NCBI GenBank assembly: GCA_964596105.1
Contig: CAZQRT010000057.1
Coordinates: 1 to 8,748 of the forward strand
Direction: 5' to 3'
DNA: 8,748 nt
Source: CAJUOR01 sp964596105
Lineage (GTDB): Bacteria > Bacillota_I > Bacilli_A > Erysipelotrichales > Coprobacillaceae
The translations under genes were made by a program, and so were the position numbers. Positions 1 through 5,941 of the stretch are shown in pieces (the first letter of the stretch is position 1; each line of letters starts with the position of its first letter). The notes under the pieces are model-generated. The model did not search any database and was not told the origin of the DNA. It saw only the letters and a list, made by a program, of their open reading frames with translations.

Positions 1-191
1 AGCTTCTCTTTATCGAAAAGATAGCCGTTTTTGACATCAGGGTGGGGTTGTAAACAGAATTTTTCCGGGATGGTCCTGTTTTCATCCTTTCTCGTATTAA
101 GATAAAGGGCATATTTTGGCGGCAGAGCCAGGGCTTTTTCAAAAGCCTCATAATCATCTTTTAGTAAAGCTTTCATGCGTTCTTTAAACAA
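1..191 (-). CDS. RsmB/NOP-family (RsmF-like) RNA cytosine-C5 methyltransferase, N-terminal fragment
   Basis: Partial gene running off the left edge; 63 complete codons are visible. The N-terminus reads as F-K-E-R-M near residue 2, an acidic helix, a P-P-K-Y stretch and then L-N-T-R-K around residue 34. This matches the opening of SAM-dependent rRNA/tRNA m5C methyltransferases of the Sun/RsmB/RsmF group, where F-x-x-R-M and R-V-N-T motifs precede the catalytic Rossmann domain. That domain, with its catalytic cysteines, lies outside the window, so the exact substrate cannot be told. The start is taken as TTG at 191 because GAGGTGA (203-197) gives an 8-nt spacing from GAGG; GTG at 200 overlaps that site and ATG at 176 is too far from it. 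It is divergent from the infC operon. It could be another NOP2/Sun member. Confidence 0.6.
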   Translation of the reverse strand, partial: MFKERMKALLKDDYEAFEKALALPPKYALYLNTRKDENRTIPEKFCLQPHPDVKNGYLFDKEK

Positions 192-221
192 AGTCCTCAC
201 CTCGCAAATGATTTTTTGTTA

Positions 222-251
222 TTGACGGGAGATATCCTGCTGTGGTATACT
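222..251 (+). promoter_or_regulatory. Sigma-A-type promoter of the infC operon
   Basis: TTGACG (222-227) and TATACT (246-251) are separated by 18 nt, and a TG one base upstream of the -10 box makes it an extended -10 promoter. The predicted transcript start is near 257-258, giving a leader of about 150 nt before infC. The promoter lies just upstream of the divergent methyltransferase start at 191. Confidence 0.75.
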
Positions 252-257
252 TCATGA

Positions 258-394
258 GGAAGTGGAAAGAAGGAACGTCCCCGTTTCTCGCCCGATCGCT
301 TCTGGCGGTGGGCAAAGGTCACTAAGAACAGATTCTTAATGTCGAAAAGCGGGTGATGTTTTTACTCGCTTTTTATATTACATCTGATAGAAAA
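258..394 (+). promoter_or_regulatory. infC-rpmI-rplT leader, L20-leader-like attenuator
   Basis: The untranslated leader contains a hairpin at 290-313 (GCCC/GGGC outer and ATCGC/GCGGT inner stems, one bulged G, loop TTCTG), a hairpin TAAGAA-CAGA-TTCTTA (323-338), and an intrinsic terminator (345-376). TCGCCCG (288-294) can also pair with CGGGTGA (350-356, one wobble), which would break both the first hairpin and the terminator and so act as an antiterminator. Bacilli are known to control this operon by an L20-binding leader (Rfam L20_leader) in which excess L20 promotes early termination. Position, gene order and architecture fit that class. The folding is by eye, and membership of the Rfam family is inferred. 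Confidence 0.65.
345..376 (+). terminator. Leader attenuator terminator upstream of infC
   Basis: AGCGGGT (348-354) pairs with ACTCGCT (364-370), with one G-U pair, around a 9-nt loop. AAA (345-347) can extend the stem into the T-run at 371-373. The T-tract (370-374) follows directly. It lies about 20 nt upstream of the infC ribosome binding site, so it must be conditional: it would separate the promoter at 222-251 from the operon. Confidence 0.7.
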
Positions 395-396
395 AT

Positions 397-404
397 GGAG
401 GTGG
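397..404 (+). promoter_or_regulatory. infC ribosome binding site that fixes an AUC start
   Basis: GGAGGTGG is a near-perfect Shine-Dalgarno sequence. The ATC at 410 is 8 nt downstream of GGAGG. The in-frame ATG at 395 and GTG at 401 overlap the site and cannot be served by it. ATT at 422 is 20 nt away. Confidence 0.75.
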
Positions 405-409
405 CTGTT

Positions 410-940
410 ATCAGCAAGTATATTAACACAAAATCAGATGAGCTTGTGAATGAAAACATTCGTTTCCGCGAGGTTTTGTTGATTGATCAAAACGGGCAGC
501 AGATCGGCATCAAATCGCGCGCCGACGCCTTAAGGATCGCCCGCGAGGCGCAGCTGGATCTGGTGTGCGTCGCGCCGAAAGCGAAAACCCCGGTGTGCCG
601 CATCATGAACTACGGCAAATACCGCTTTGAGCAGCAGAAGAAAGCCCGCGAAATGAAGAAAAACCAGAAAACCGTATCGGTCAAAGAAATTCAGTTATCG
701 CCCACCATTGATACTCACGATATCAATACCAAATTAAAGCACGCTTTAAAATGGCTGGAGAGCGGCGATAAAGTGAAGGTCGGCGTCCAGTTCCGCGGCC
801 GCCAAATGGCTCATATTGATATTGGTGAAAAGATACTTAAGGACTTTCTGGACCAGACCGCCGAGGTCGCCGTCATCGAGCGGCAGCCAAAGCTCGAAGG
901 CCGGTCCCTGACAGCCATCATCGCACCGAAGAAAAAGTAA
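410..940 (+). CDS. infC: Translation initiation factor IF-3
   Basis: IF-3 binds the 30S subunit, prevents premature 50S joining and checks the start codon and initiator tRNA. From the AUC start the protein is 176 residues, a normal IF-3 length. The N-domain carries V-N-E-N-I-R (13-18), L-I-D-Q-N-G (24-29) and P-V-C-R-I-M-N-Y-G-K (61-70); a lysine-rich linker helix follows (about 73-90). The C-domain begins at V-K-E-I-Q-L-S-P-T-I (91-100) and includes D-x-x-T-K-L and F-R-G-R (128-131). An upstream extension to GTG 353 is open, but it would run through the leader terminator and has no ribosome binding site. First gene of infC-rpmI-rplT. A non-AUG start here allows IF-3 to repress its own mRNA, as known from the E. 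coli AUU-initiated infC. Confidence 0.95.
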   Translation: MSKYINTKSDELVNENIRFREVLLIDQNGQQIGIKSRADALRIAREAQLDLVCVAPKAKTPVCRIMNYGKYRFEQQKKAREMKKNQKTVSVKEIQLSPTIDTHDINTKLKHALKWLESGDKVKVGVQFRGRQMAHIDIGEKILKDFLDQTAEVAVIERQPKLEGRSLTAIIAPKKK

Positions 941-957
941 CAGAGGAGGAAATTACG

Positions 958-1155
958 ATGCCTAAGATGAAATCACACAGCGGTTATAAAAAACGCCTGA
1001 AGACTACCGCCACCGGGAAGTTGAAACGCGGACATGCTTATATCTCTCACTTGTCTCACAACAAGACGCACAAACAAAAGAAACATTTAGCGAAATCGGG
1101 TCTGCTCTCCGCTTCCGACTACAAGCGGATCAAGACGAGAATCAACTGCAAGTAA
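958..1155 (+). CDS. rpmI: 50S ribosomal protein L35
   Basis: Small basic protein of the large ribosomal subunit, 65 residues as is usual for bL35. The family opening M-P-K-M-K-S-H is present, with K-R-L-K, G-K-L-K-R-G-H-A-Y and S-H-L central motifs and the late S-x-x-D-Y-K-R-I-K segment. GAGGAGG (943-949) lies 8 nt before ATG. It starts 17 nt after infC and precedes rplT by 17 nt, so it is the middle gene of the infC-rpmI-rplT operon and should share the leader control. In Bacillus the downstream genes respond to L20 level; whether local translational coupling exists here cannot be seen. Confidence 0.97.
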   Translation: MPKMKSHSGYKKRLKTTATGKLKRGHAYISHLSHNKTHKQKKHLAKSGLLSASDYKRIKTRINCK

Positions 1156-1172
1156 GAAAGGGGTAAAAGGTT

Positions 1173-1538
1173 ATGTCAAGAGTAAAAGGCGGATTTAAAA
1201 CCAGACACAGAAGAAAGAAAGTCTTAAAACTCGCGAAGGGTTATTACGGCAGTAAACACACCCTGTATAAAACCGCGCATGAACAAGTCATGCATTCCAT
1301 GAAGTACGCCTACCGCGATCGCAAGAACTTAAAACGGGAAATGAGAAGACTGTGGATCGCCCGCATCAACGCCGCGGCCCGCATGAACGATATCTCTTAC
1401 TCCCAGCTCATGCACGGCCTGAAACTGGCCCATATTGATATCAACCGTAAAATGCTTTCCGAGATCGCCATCGCCGATCCGGAAGGTTTTACCGGTATTG
1501 TCAGCGCGGCCAAAAACGCGCTGGCCAAGCAGGAGTAA
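1173..1538 (+). CDS. rplT: 50S ribosomal protein L20
   Basis: bL20 binds 23S rRNA early in 50S assembly and in many bacteria represses its own operon by binding the leader mRNA. The 121-residue protein is close to the usual 117-120. It has the basic extended N-tail (M-S-R-V-K-G-G-F-K-T-R-H-R-R-K-K) and A-K-G-Y-Y-G-S-K, then R-D-R-K-N-L-K-R-E-M-R-R-L-W-I-A-R-I-N-A-A-A-R and Y-S-x-L-M-H-G-L, the C-terminal part that carries the rRNA- and mRNA-binding fold. AAAGGGG (1157-1163) serves the ATG. It is the last gene of the operon; its stop codon lies inside the loop of the terminator. It is the likely regulator of the leader at 258-394. Confidence 0.97.
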   Translation: MSRVKGGFKTRHRRKKVLKLAKGYYGSKHTLYKTAHEQVMHSMKYAYRDRKNLKREMRRLWIARINAAARMNDISYSQLMHGLKLAHIDINRKMLSEIAIADPEGFTGIVSAAKNALAKQE

Positions 1539-1553
1539 GTCCTGCTTTTTATT
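1527..1553 (+). terminator. Terminator of the infC-rpmI-rplT operon
   Basis: AAGCAGGA (1527-1534) pairs perfectly with TCCTGCTT (1540-1547) across a 5-nt loop and is followed by a T-rich run. The 5' arm is the last few codons of rplT and the stop codon TAA (1536-1538) sits in the loop. Confidence 0.9.
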
Positions 1554-1583
1554 TGTGATAATACTAAATAAGGGTGCCATTCA

Positions 1584-1612
1584 TGGACACAATCCTTAAA
1601 TTCTGATATACT
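1584..1612 (+). promoter_or_regulatory. Promoter of the small-protein/M42/M14 operon
   Basis: TGGACA (1584-1589) and TATACT (1607-1612) are 17 nt apart. TG at 1604-1605 gives an extended -10. It lies between the rplT terminator and the next gene, so the three downstream genes form their own transcription unit. Confidence 0.75.
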
Positions 1613-1642
1613 GAAGTATATGTAATAAAGGAGGAAATCTTG

Positions 1643-2071
1643 ATGTATCCCTTGAGAAAACTCGCTCAGAATGAACAGGAAAAACTGGAAGCGAAAGGGT
1701 ACGCTTTATTCAGCGCGGACTTCTTTGAAAGCGCCCTGCTGGACTTTCTTTATGAACTGGGAAGCTTTCAGCACCAGTACCGCGCCCTGAACCGCAAAGA
1801 GCTCATGCTTTGTTACGCCAGAGGCTTTCGCAGCCTGCTCGCGGTCGGCATCGCCCTGAACGCCAAGGATGATATCAACCAGTCCCAGATTCCTGACGAG
1901 GACCGCCCCGTGAACAAGCTCTGCCTCGATCTTTACGAACAGGCCGTCACCCTGCGCTACACCCTGAAAGATCACGGCTATTATTCGCTATTCGCCACTT
2001 ATCTGCAGTTAGGAAACATCCTGAATATCAATCTTGAGGATATCAATTACGTGTTTGAAAATGAGGAATAG
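1643..2071 (+). CDS. Small all-alpha protein with weak dUTPase_2-like resemblance
   Basis: A 142-residue protein I do not recognise with certainty. It appears wholly helical and soluble, with no signal peptide or membrane segment. The block at 32-72 (L-L-D-F-L-Y-E-L-G-S-F, K-E-L, then a Y-x-R-G-F-R-S-L-L-A-V-G-I-A-L helix) recalls the dimeric all-alpha dUTPase family (dUTPase_2 of the NTP-PPase superfamily), which has an E-L-G-E-L-x-N-E helix and an E-x-x-D helix ending in L-L-S-L-G. Here Glu38 is kept, but the second acid of that helix and the E-x-x-D aspartate are not evident, so magnesium binding and hydrolysis would be doubtful. This comparison is from memory and is inference. AAAGGAGG (1627-1634) lies 8 nt before ATG; TTG at 1640 is too close to it. 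It is the first gene of an operon with two peptidases, 15 nt ahead of the M42 gene. Confidence 0.5.
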   Translation: MYPLRKLAQNEQEKLEAKGYALFSADFFESALLDFLYELGSFQHQYRALNRKELMLCYARGFRSLLAVGIALNAKDDINQSQIPDEDRPVNKLCLDLYEQAVTLRYTLKDHGYYSLFATYLQLGNILNINLEDINYVFENEE

Positions 2072-2086
2072 GAGGTATTAAACACA

Positions 2087-3163
2087 ATGGCAGATCTGGA
2101 ATTTCTAGAGAAAATCACCCTGACCCCGGGCGTGCCCGGCCAGGAAAAACGCGTCACCCGCGTCATGAAAGAATATCTGTCCGACTGCGCGGATGAATTC
2201 ATTTACGATGAACTGGGCAGTATGGCCGCGGTGAAAAAAGGCACCGGCAAGCTCAAGGTCGCCCTGGCCGGCCACGTCGATGAAATCGGCTTTGTCGTCA
2301 AAGGCATCACCAAAGAAGGCTATATCCAGGTTCATCCTTTAGGCGGCTGGTTCGGCCGCAATATCGCCAGCAGCATGATGATGATCACCACCCGTGAGGG
2401 CAAAGAGATCAAAGGCGTCTTTGGCGGCACCATGCCGCGCGGCAAAAACAGCGAAGCCAGGACGAAAACCCCGGTTCCCGCTGACGCTTTATTAGATATC
2501 GGCGTTTCCGGCAAAGAGGAGGCGGAAAGCCTCGGCATCCATATCGGCGATATGGTTTCCCCGGTCAGCGAGTTCACCGTCATGGCCAATCCCGATTATC
2601 TGATGAGCAAAGCCTGGGATGACCGCGCCGGCGTCGCTGTCGCCTGTGAGGTTTTAAAACTTTTGAAAGACGAAACCACCGAAGCCTCGGTTTACGCCGT
2701 CGGCACCGTGCAGGAGGAAGTCGGCTCGCGCGGGGCGCGCACCATGGGCCAGCTCATCCAGCCCGATGTCGCCTTCGCCTTAGACGTCTGCTTCTCCAAC
2801 GATGTTCCCGAAGAGGGCATCATCAATGATGTTAAACTGGGCTGCGGCGTCGTTTTAGGTGTTCTTGACGGCAGCGTGATCGCCCATACCGGGCTCTTAA
2901 AGAAGATGGAAAGCATTTGCGAAAAATTAAATCTGCCTTATGTGCTGGATGTTCTGGCCGGCGGGGGAACCGACTCCGGGGAATTATCCAAGGTGGGCTC
3001 CGGCGTCATCAACATGACCCTGTCCATCCCGTCGCGCTACATGCACTCGCACCGCACCATCGTCTGCAAGAGTGACATTGAAGCCACCGCTAAAGTTCTG
3101 GCCGAGTTCTGCCGCGAGCTGAATGAGGCCATGATCGAAGAAATTCGCGAGGACAAACGATGA
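2087..3163 (+). CDS. M42 family metallo-aminopeptidase (glutamyl aminopeptidase/PepA-FrvX-YsdC type)
   Basis: Cytosolic, di-metal aminopeptidase that trims N-terminal residues from short peptides; members usually form large dodecameric tetrahedral particles. At 358 residues it has the family length. Expected metal ligands and catalytic residues are visible: His63 and Asp65 in G-H-V-D-E-I-G-F, Asp178 in W-D-D-R (bridging), Glu210 (general base) and Glu211 in Q-E-E-V-G-S-R-G, Asp233 in A-L-D-V, and His320 in S-R-Y-M-H-S-H. G-G-G-T-D-S-G (292-298) is also typical. The preferred residue cannot be assigned from sequence alone. TAGGAGGT overlaps the upstream stop and serves ATG 2087. Its TGA overlaps the ATG of the M14 gene, implying translational coupling and joint peptide breakdown. 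It might be annotated as an endoglucanase (CelM), an old misnomer for this family. Confidence 0.92.
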   Translation: MADLEFLEKITLTPGVPGQEKRVTRVMKEYLSDCADEFIYDELGSMAAVKKGTGKLKVALAGHVDEIGFVVKGITKEGYIQVHPLGGWFGRNIASSMMMITTREGKEIKGVFGGTMPRGKNSEARTKTPVPADALLDIGVSGKEEAESLGIHIGDMVSPVSEFTVMANPDYLMSKAWDDRAGVAVACEVLKLLKDETTEASVYAVGTVQEEVGSRGARTMGQLIQPDVAFALDVCFSNDVPEEGIINDVKLGCGVVLGVLDGSVIAHTGLLKKMESICEKLNLPYVLDVLAGGGTDSGELSKVGSGVINMTLSIPSRYMHSHRTIVCKSDIEATAKVLAEFCRELNEAMIEEIREDKR

Positions 3164-4842
3164 AACACACGTATACATACGATCACTACTATCTGTATGA
3201 TGAGATCGTCAAAATTGTTGAAAAATATTTAAAAGAATATCCGGAATATGTTGCCAAGGAGACCCTGGCCTACACCGATCAAAAGCGCGAGATCATGGCG
3301 GTTGTCGTCACCGATACCAAAACCGGTCCGGCCAGTGAGAAACCGGCTTATTTCATGAACGCGAACATCCATGCCGGCGAAGTGACCGGAAGCATGTCGG
3401 CGATGTATCTGCTTGATACCTTGTTAAGCAACCTCGATGATGAAGAGATTCAGGACATCCTGGCGCATTACGCTTTCTATGTCGTGCCGCGGATCTCCCC
3501 GGACGGCTCCGAGCATTATCTGACCACGCCGGATTATGTCCGCAGCATCGACAAGCTCTATCCTTATGACGAGCCGCAGCCGGGCTTGCAGCCTAAGGAT
3601 CTCGACGGCGACGGGGTTGTCCGTAAAATGCGCGTCAAATCCCCGCACGGCATCTGGAAAAAATCACCGCTGGATGACCGTCTCATGGTAAGAAGGATGC
3701 CGGATGATGTCAAGGGTGATTTCTATCACGTCTATCAGGAAGGCGAGATTCTTGATTATGATGATGTGACGGTGACCAATGCCCCGGGTCTTTACGGCAA
3801 TGATTTCAACCGCAATTTCCCGGTTTCCTGGAAACTGGAGCAGCAGGGCGCCGGCAAGTATCCGTTAGCGCATACCGAAACGAGAGCGATGGCGGATTTT
3901 GTCATCAGTCACCCGAATATCGGGGAAACCCTCAGCATGCACACCATGGGCGGGGTGTTCCTTTATCCGCCGGGAATCCGTCCCGCGAAAGAAGCGGATC
4001 CCGAGGATATGATGAGATACCGCAAGTTCGGGGAAATGGCGACAGAGGAATCCGGTTTTCCGGCTTTGAACATCAAGGACCAGTACTGCGGACCGGATGA
4101 GGATGTCTTTGGATCGATGGATGATTTCATGTATTTCGCCCAGGGTCTGGTAAGCTTCACGATCGAATGCTGGGATCTCGAGCACCGCGCCGGCATCGAG
4201 ACGGAGTGGCCGGGGGATCCTTTGAAGGAGACTGATGACAAGCAGGCCGAGGACGCTTTAAAATATCTGAAGTTTATCGATGAAAATCTTGACGGCGAGG
4301 GCTTTAAGCCGTGGCAGAAATATCAGCACCCGCAGTTAGGCGAGGTGGAAATCGGCGGCATGGATTACAAGTACGTCGTGCAAAATCCCCCGATTAAGTT
4401 TTTGACGGAGGAGCTCGACAAGCACACCCGCTTTATCTTGAGAGAGGTCAAGGCTCTGCCGCGCGTTTCATTTAATCATATCAAGGCGGAAAAAGTGGAT
4501 GAGAAGACGTATGTCATCGAGGCCCGGCTTTTAAATGAGGCGTATCTGCCGACTTATATCACGAAAGAGGCGCTGAAGACTAAAAAAGCGGACAGCATCA
4601 AGGTTGCTTTAAACGGTGATGTGACCTTCATCGAGGGCAAACAGGAGCAGGATATCGGCCAGTTAGCGGGCTTTTCGTGCATCCGCGGCTATAACGGCCT
4701 GATGGGCGCTTCGAGCAGCATCCAGGATCCTTGCGAGAAGAAGATCCGCTGGGTGATCCAGAGTGAGCATCCGCAAACCATTACTTTGACGGCGAAATCA
4801 AACAAGATCGGCATCGTCAAAACGACTGTGACGTTACCTTAA
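3160..4842 (+). CDS. M14 family zinc carboxypeptidase
   Basis: Probable zinc exopeptidase that removes C-terminal residues; 560 residues. The M14 zinc site is present: His71 and Glu74 in N-I-H-A-G-E, and His261 in S-M-H-T-M-G-G. Arg218 in D-F-N-R-N-F-P corresponds to the conserved substrate/transition-state arginine. Glu336 in F-T-I-E-C-W-D is the likely catalytic base. D-L-D-G-D-G-V-V-R-K-M-R (147-158) followed by W-K and R-L-M-V-R-R is a feature of one bacterial M14 subgroup and may bind a metal. Residues from about 430 on form a separate C-terminal region, probably beta-rich. No signal peptide is seen, so a cytosolic role is likely, together with the M42 enzyme with which it overlaps by ATGA. 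GAGG (3148-3151) precedes ATG by 8 nt. It is the last gene of the operon. The preferred substrate is unknown. Confidence 0.88.
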   Translation: MKHTYTYDHYYLYDEIVKIVEKYLKEYPEYVAKETLAYTDQKREIMAVVVTDTKTGPASEKPAYFMNANIHAGEVTGSMSAMYLLDTLLSNLDDEEIQDILAHYAFYVVPRISPDGSEHYLTTPDYVRSIDKLYPYDEPQPGLQPKDLDGDGVVRKMRVKSPHGIWKKSPLDDRLMVRRMPDDVKGDFYHVYQEGEILDYDDVTVTNAPGLYGNDFNRNFPVSWKLEQQGAGKYPLAHTETRAMADFVISHPNIGETLSMHTMGGVFLYPPGIRPAKEADPEDMMRYRKFGEMATEESGFPALNIKDQYCGPDEDVFGSMDDFMYFAQGLVSFTIECWDLEHRAGIETEWPGDPLKETDDKQAEDALKYLKFIDENLDGEGFKPWQKYQHPQLGEVEIGGMDYKYVVQNPPIKFLTEELDKHTRFILREVKALPRVSFNHIKAEKVDEKTYVIEARLLNEAYLPTYITKEALKTKKADSIKVALNGDVTFIEGKQEQDIGQLAGFSCIRGYNGLMGASSSIQDPCEKKIRWVIQSEHPQTITLTAKSNKIGIVKTTVTLP

Positions 4843-4867
4843 GGGTGGAAGTTTCCACCCTTTTTTT
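4841..4867 (+). terminator. Terminator of the small-protein/M42/M14 operon
   Basis: AAGGGTGGAA (4841-4850) and its exact complement (4853-4862) form a strong stem with a tiny loop, followed by a T-run to 4867. The last two bases of the M14 stop codon (TAA 4840-4842) are part of the stem. Confidence 0.92.
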
Positions 4868-4871
4868 GTAT

Positions 4872-4900
4872 AAAAAAAGCATGACGAAGTGTCATGCTTT
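4872..4900 (-). terminator. Terminator of fba
   Basis: On the minus strand AAAGCATGAC (4900-4891) pairs perfectly with GTCATGCTTT (4885-4876) around a 5-nt loop and runs into a T-tract (complement of A 4872-4878). It lies back to back with the plus-strand terminator at 4841-4867, insulating two convergent units. Confidence 0.92.
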
Positions 4901-4909
4901 CAATTCAGC

Positions 4910-5776
4910 TTAAGCCTTGTTGATGCAGCCGAACAGTTCCATCTTTTCCTTGACGCAGGTCTTGATGGCCTCGGCACCAGGTGCCAGCAGTTTACGAGGG
5001 TCAAAGCCCTTGCCTTCCAGATCCTTGCCTGCTTCGATGTATTTGCGGGTAGCTTCCTGGAAGTATAACTGACATTCGGTGTTGACGTTGATCTTGGAAA
5101 CGCCTAAAGAGATGGCTTTGGAAATCATGTCGGCCGGGATGCCGGTGCCGCCGTGCAGAACTAACGGCATGGTGCCGGTTTCTTTCTGGATCGCGTCGAG
5201 GGCCTCAAAATTTAAACCTGCCCAGTTTTCCGGATATTTTCCGTGAATGTTGCCGATACCGGCGGCCAGGAAATCGATACCTAAATCCGCGATCATTTTG
5301 CACTCTTTCGGGTCAGCTACTTCGCCGGCGCCGATGACGCCGTCTTCTTCACCGCCGATAGCGCCGACTTCGGCTTCTACCGAAACGCCCTTGGCATGGC
5401 ATAAAGCCACGATTTCTTTTGTCTTTTCGATGTTTTCCTCGATCGGATAATGCGAGCCGTCAAACATGATACTGGAGAAGCCGGCGGCTAAAGCGGCCTT
5501 CGCGCCTTCATAAGTACCATGATCGAGATGCAAAGCAACCGGAACGGTAATGTTGAGAGATTCAACCATCGCTTTAACCATCGCGGATACTACCGTAAAG
5601 CCTGTCATGTACTTGGCAGCGCCTTCCGATACGCCCAGGATAACCGGGGCATTTAACTCCTGCGCGGTCTGCAGAATTGATTTTGTCCATTCCAGATTGT
5701 TGATGTTGAACTGACCAACCGCATATTTGCCGGCCTTTGCTTTATCCAGCATTTCTTTTGCTGAAACTAAACCCAT
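4910..5776 (-). CDS. fba: Class II fructose-1,6-bisphosphate aldolase
   Basis: Zinc-dependent aldolase of glycolysis and gluconeogenesis: splits fructose-1,6-bisphosphate into dihydroxyacetone phosphate and glyceraldehyde-3-phosphate. At 288 residues it is close to Bacillus FbaA, and it resembles that protein along its whole length. A-V-G-Q-F-N-I-N-N-L-E is at 19-29 and P-V-I-L-G-V-S-E-G at 44-52. Asp85 (catalytic) and His86 (zinc) are in L-H-L-D-H-G; the acidic E-A-E-V-G segment is at 134-138. His178 in G-N-I-H-G and His208 in V-L-H-G-G-T-G-I-P complete the zinc site, and N-V-N-T-E (230-234) binds phosphate. AAAGGAG lies 10 nt upstream of ATG 5776. It is monocistronic, with its own promoter and terminator, and divergent from murA. 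A tagatose-bisphosphate aldolase is the main alternative but fits less well. Confidence 0.95.
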   Translation of the reverse strand: MGLVSAKEMLDKAKAGKYAVGQFNINNLEWTKSILQTAQELNAPVILGVSEGAAKYMTGFTVVSAMVKAMVESLNITVPVALHLDHGTYEGAKAALAAGFSSIMFDGSHYPIEENIEKTKEIVALCHAKGVSVEAEVGAIGGEEDGVIGAGEVADPKECKMIADLGIDFLAAGIGNIHGKYPENWAGLNFEALDAIQKETGTMPLVLHGGTGIPADMISKAISLGVSKINVNTECQLYFQEATRKYIEAGKDLEGKGFDPRKLLAPGAEAIKTCVKEKMELFGCINKA

Positions 5777-5803
5777 AGTAAATCCACTCCTTTTCTATAC
5801 CCT

Positions 5804-5832
5804 ATTTTAACAGCTTTTCAAACGGTTTTAAA
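5804..5832 (-). promoter_or_regulatory. Promoter of fba
   Basis: Read on the minus strand, TTTAAA (5832-5827) and TAAAAT (5809-5804) are 17 nt apart, with TG one base before the -10 (extended -10). The -35 is weak (4 of 6 matches). The predicted start is near 5797, giving a leader of about 20 nt. Confidence 0.55.
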
Positions 5833-5883
5833 TGACTTTTTACACTTTTTTGGTAGGGGTTGCAAATTAAAAGGTGATTTTAG

Positions 5884-5912
5884 TTGAGTTATTTTGCCAT
5901 TTCCTTTATAGT
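5884..5912 (+). promoter_or_regulatory. Promoter of murA
   Basis: TTGAGT (5884-5889) and TATAGT (5907-5912) have a 17-nt spacer. The transcript would start near 5919, about 23 nt before GTG. No hairpin or operator is evident between this and the divergent fba promoter. Confidence 0.65.
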
Positions 5913-5941
5913 ATTGCACTGAAGAGAGGAAGTCGGTAAGG

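Noticed and set aside
353..409. N-terminal extension of infC to GTG 353 or ATG 356/395
   Set aside because: It would translate through the leader terminator; no ribosome binding site serves the upstream codons, and ATG 395 overlaps the Shine-Dalgarno sequence itself.
1640..1642. TTG start for the small all-alpha protein
   Set aside because: ATG 1643 is the next codon and has the better 8-nt spacing from AAAGGAGG.
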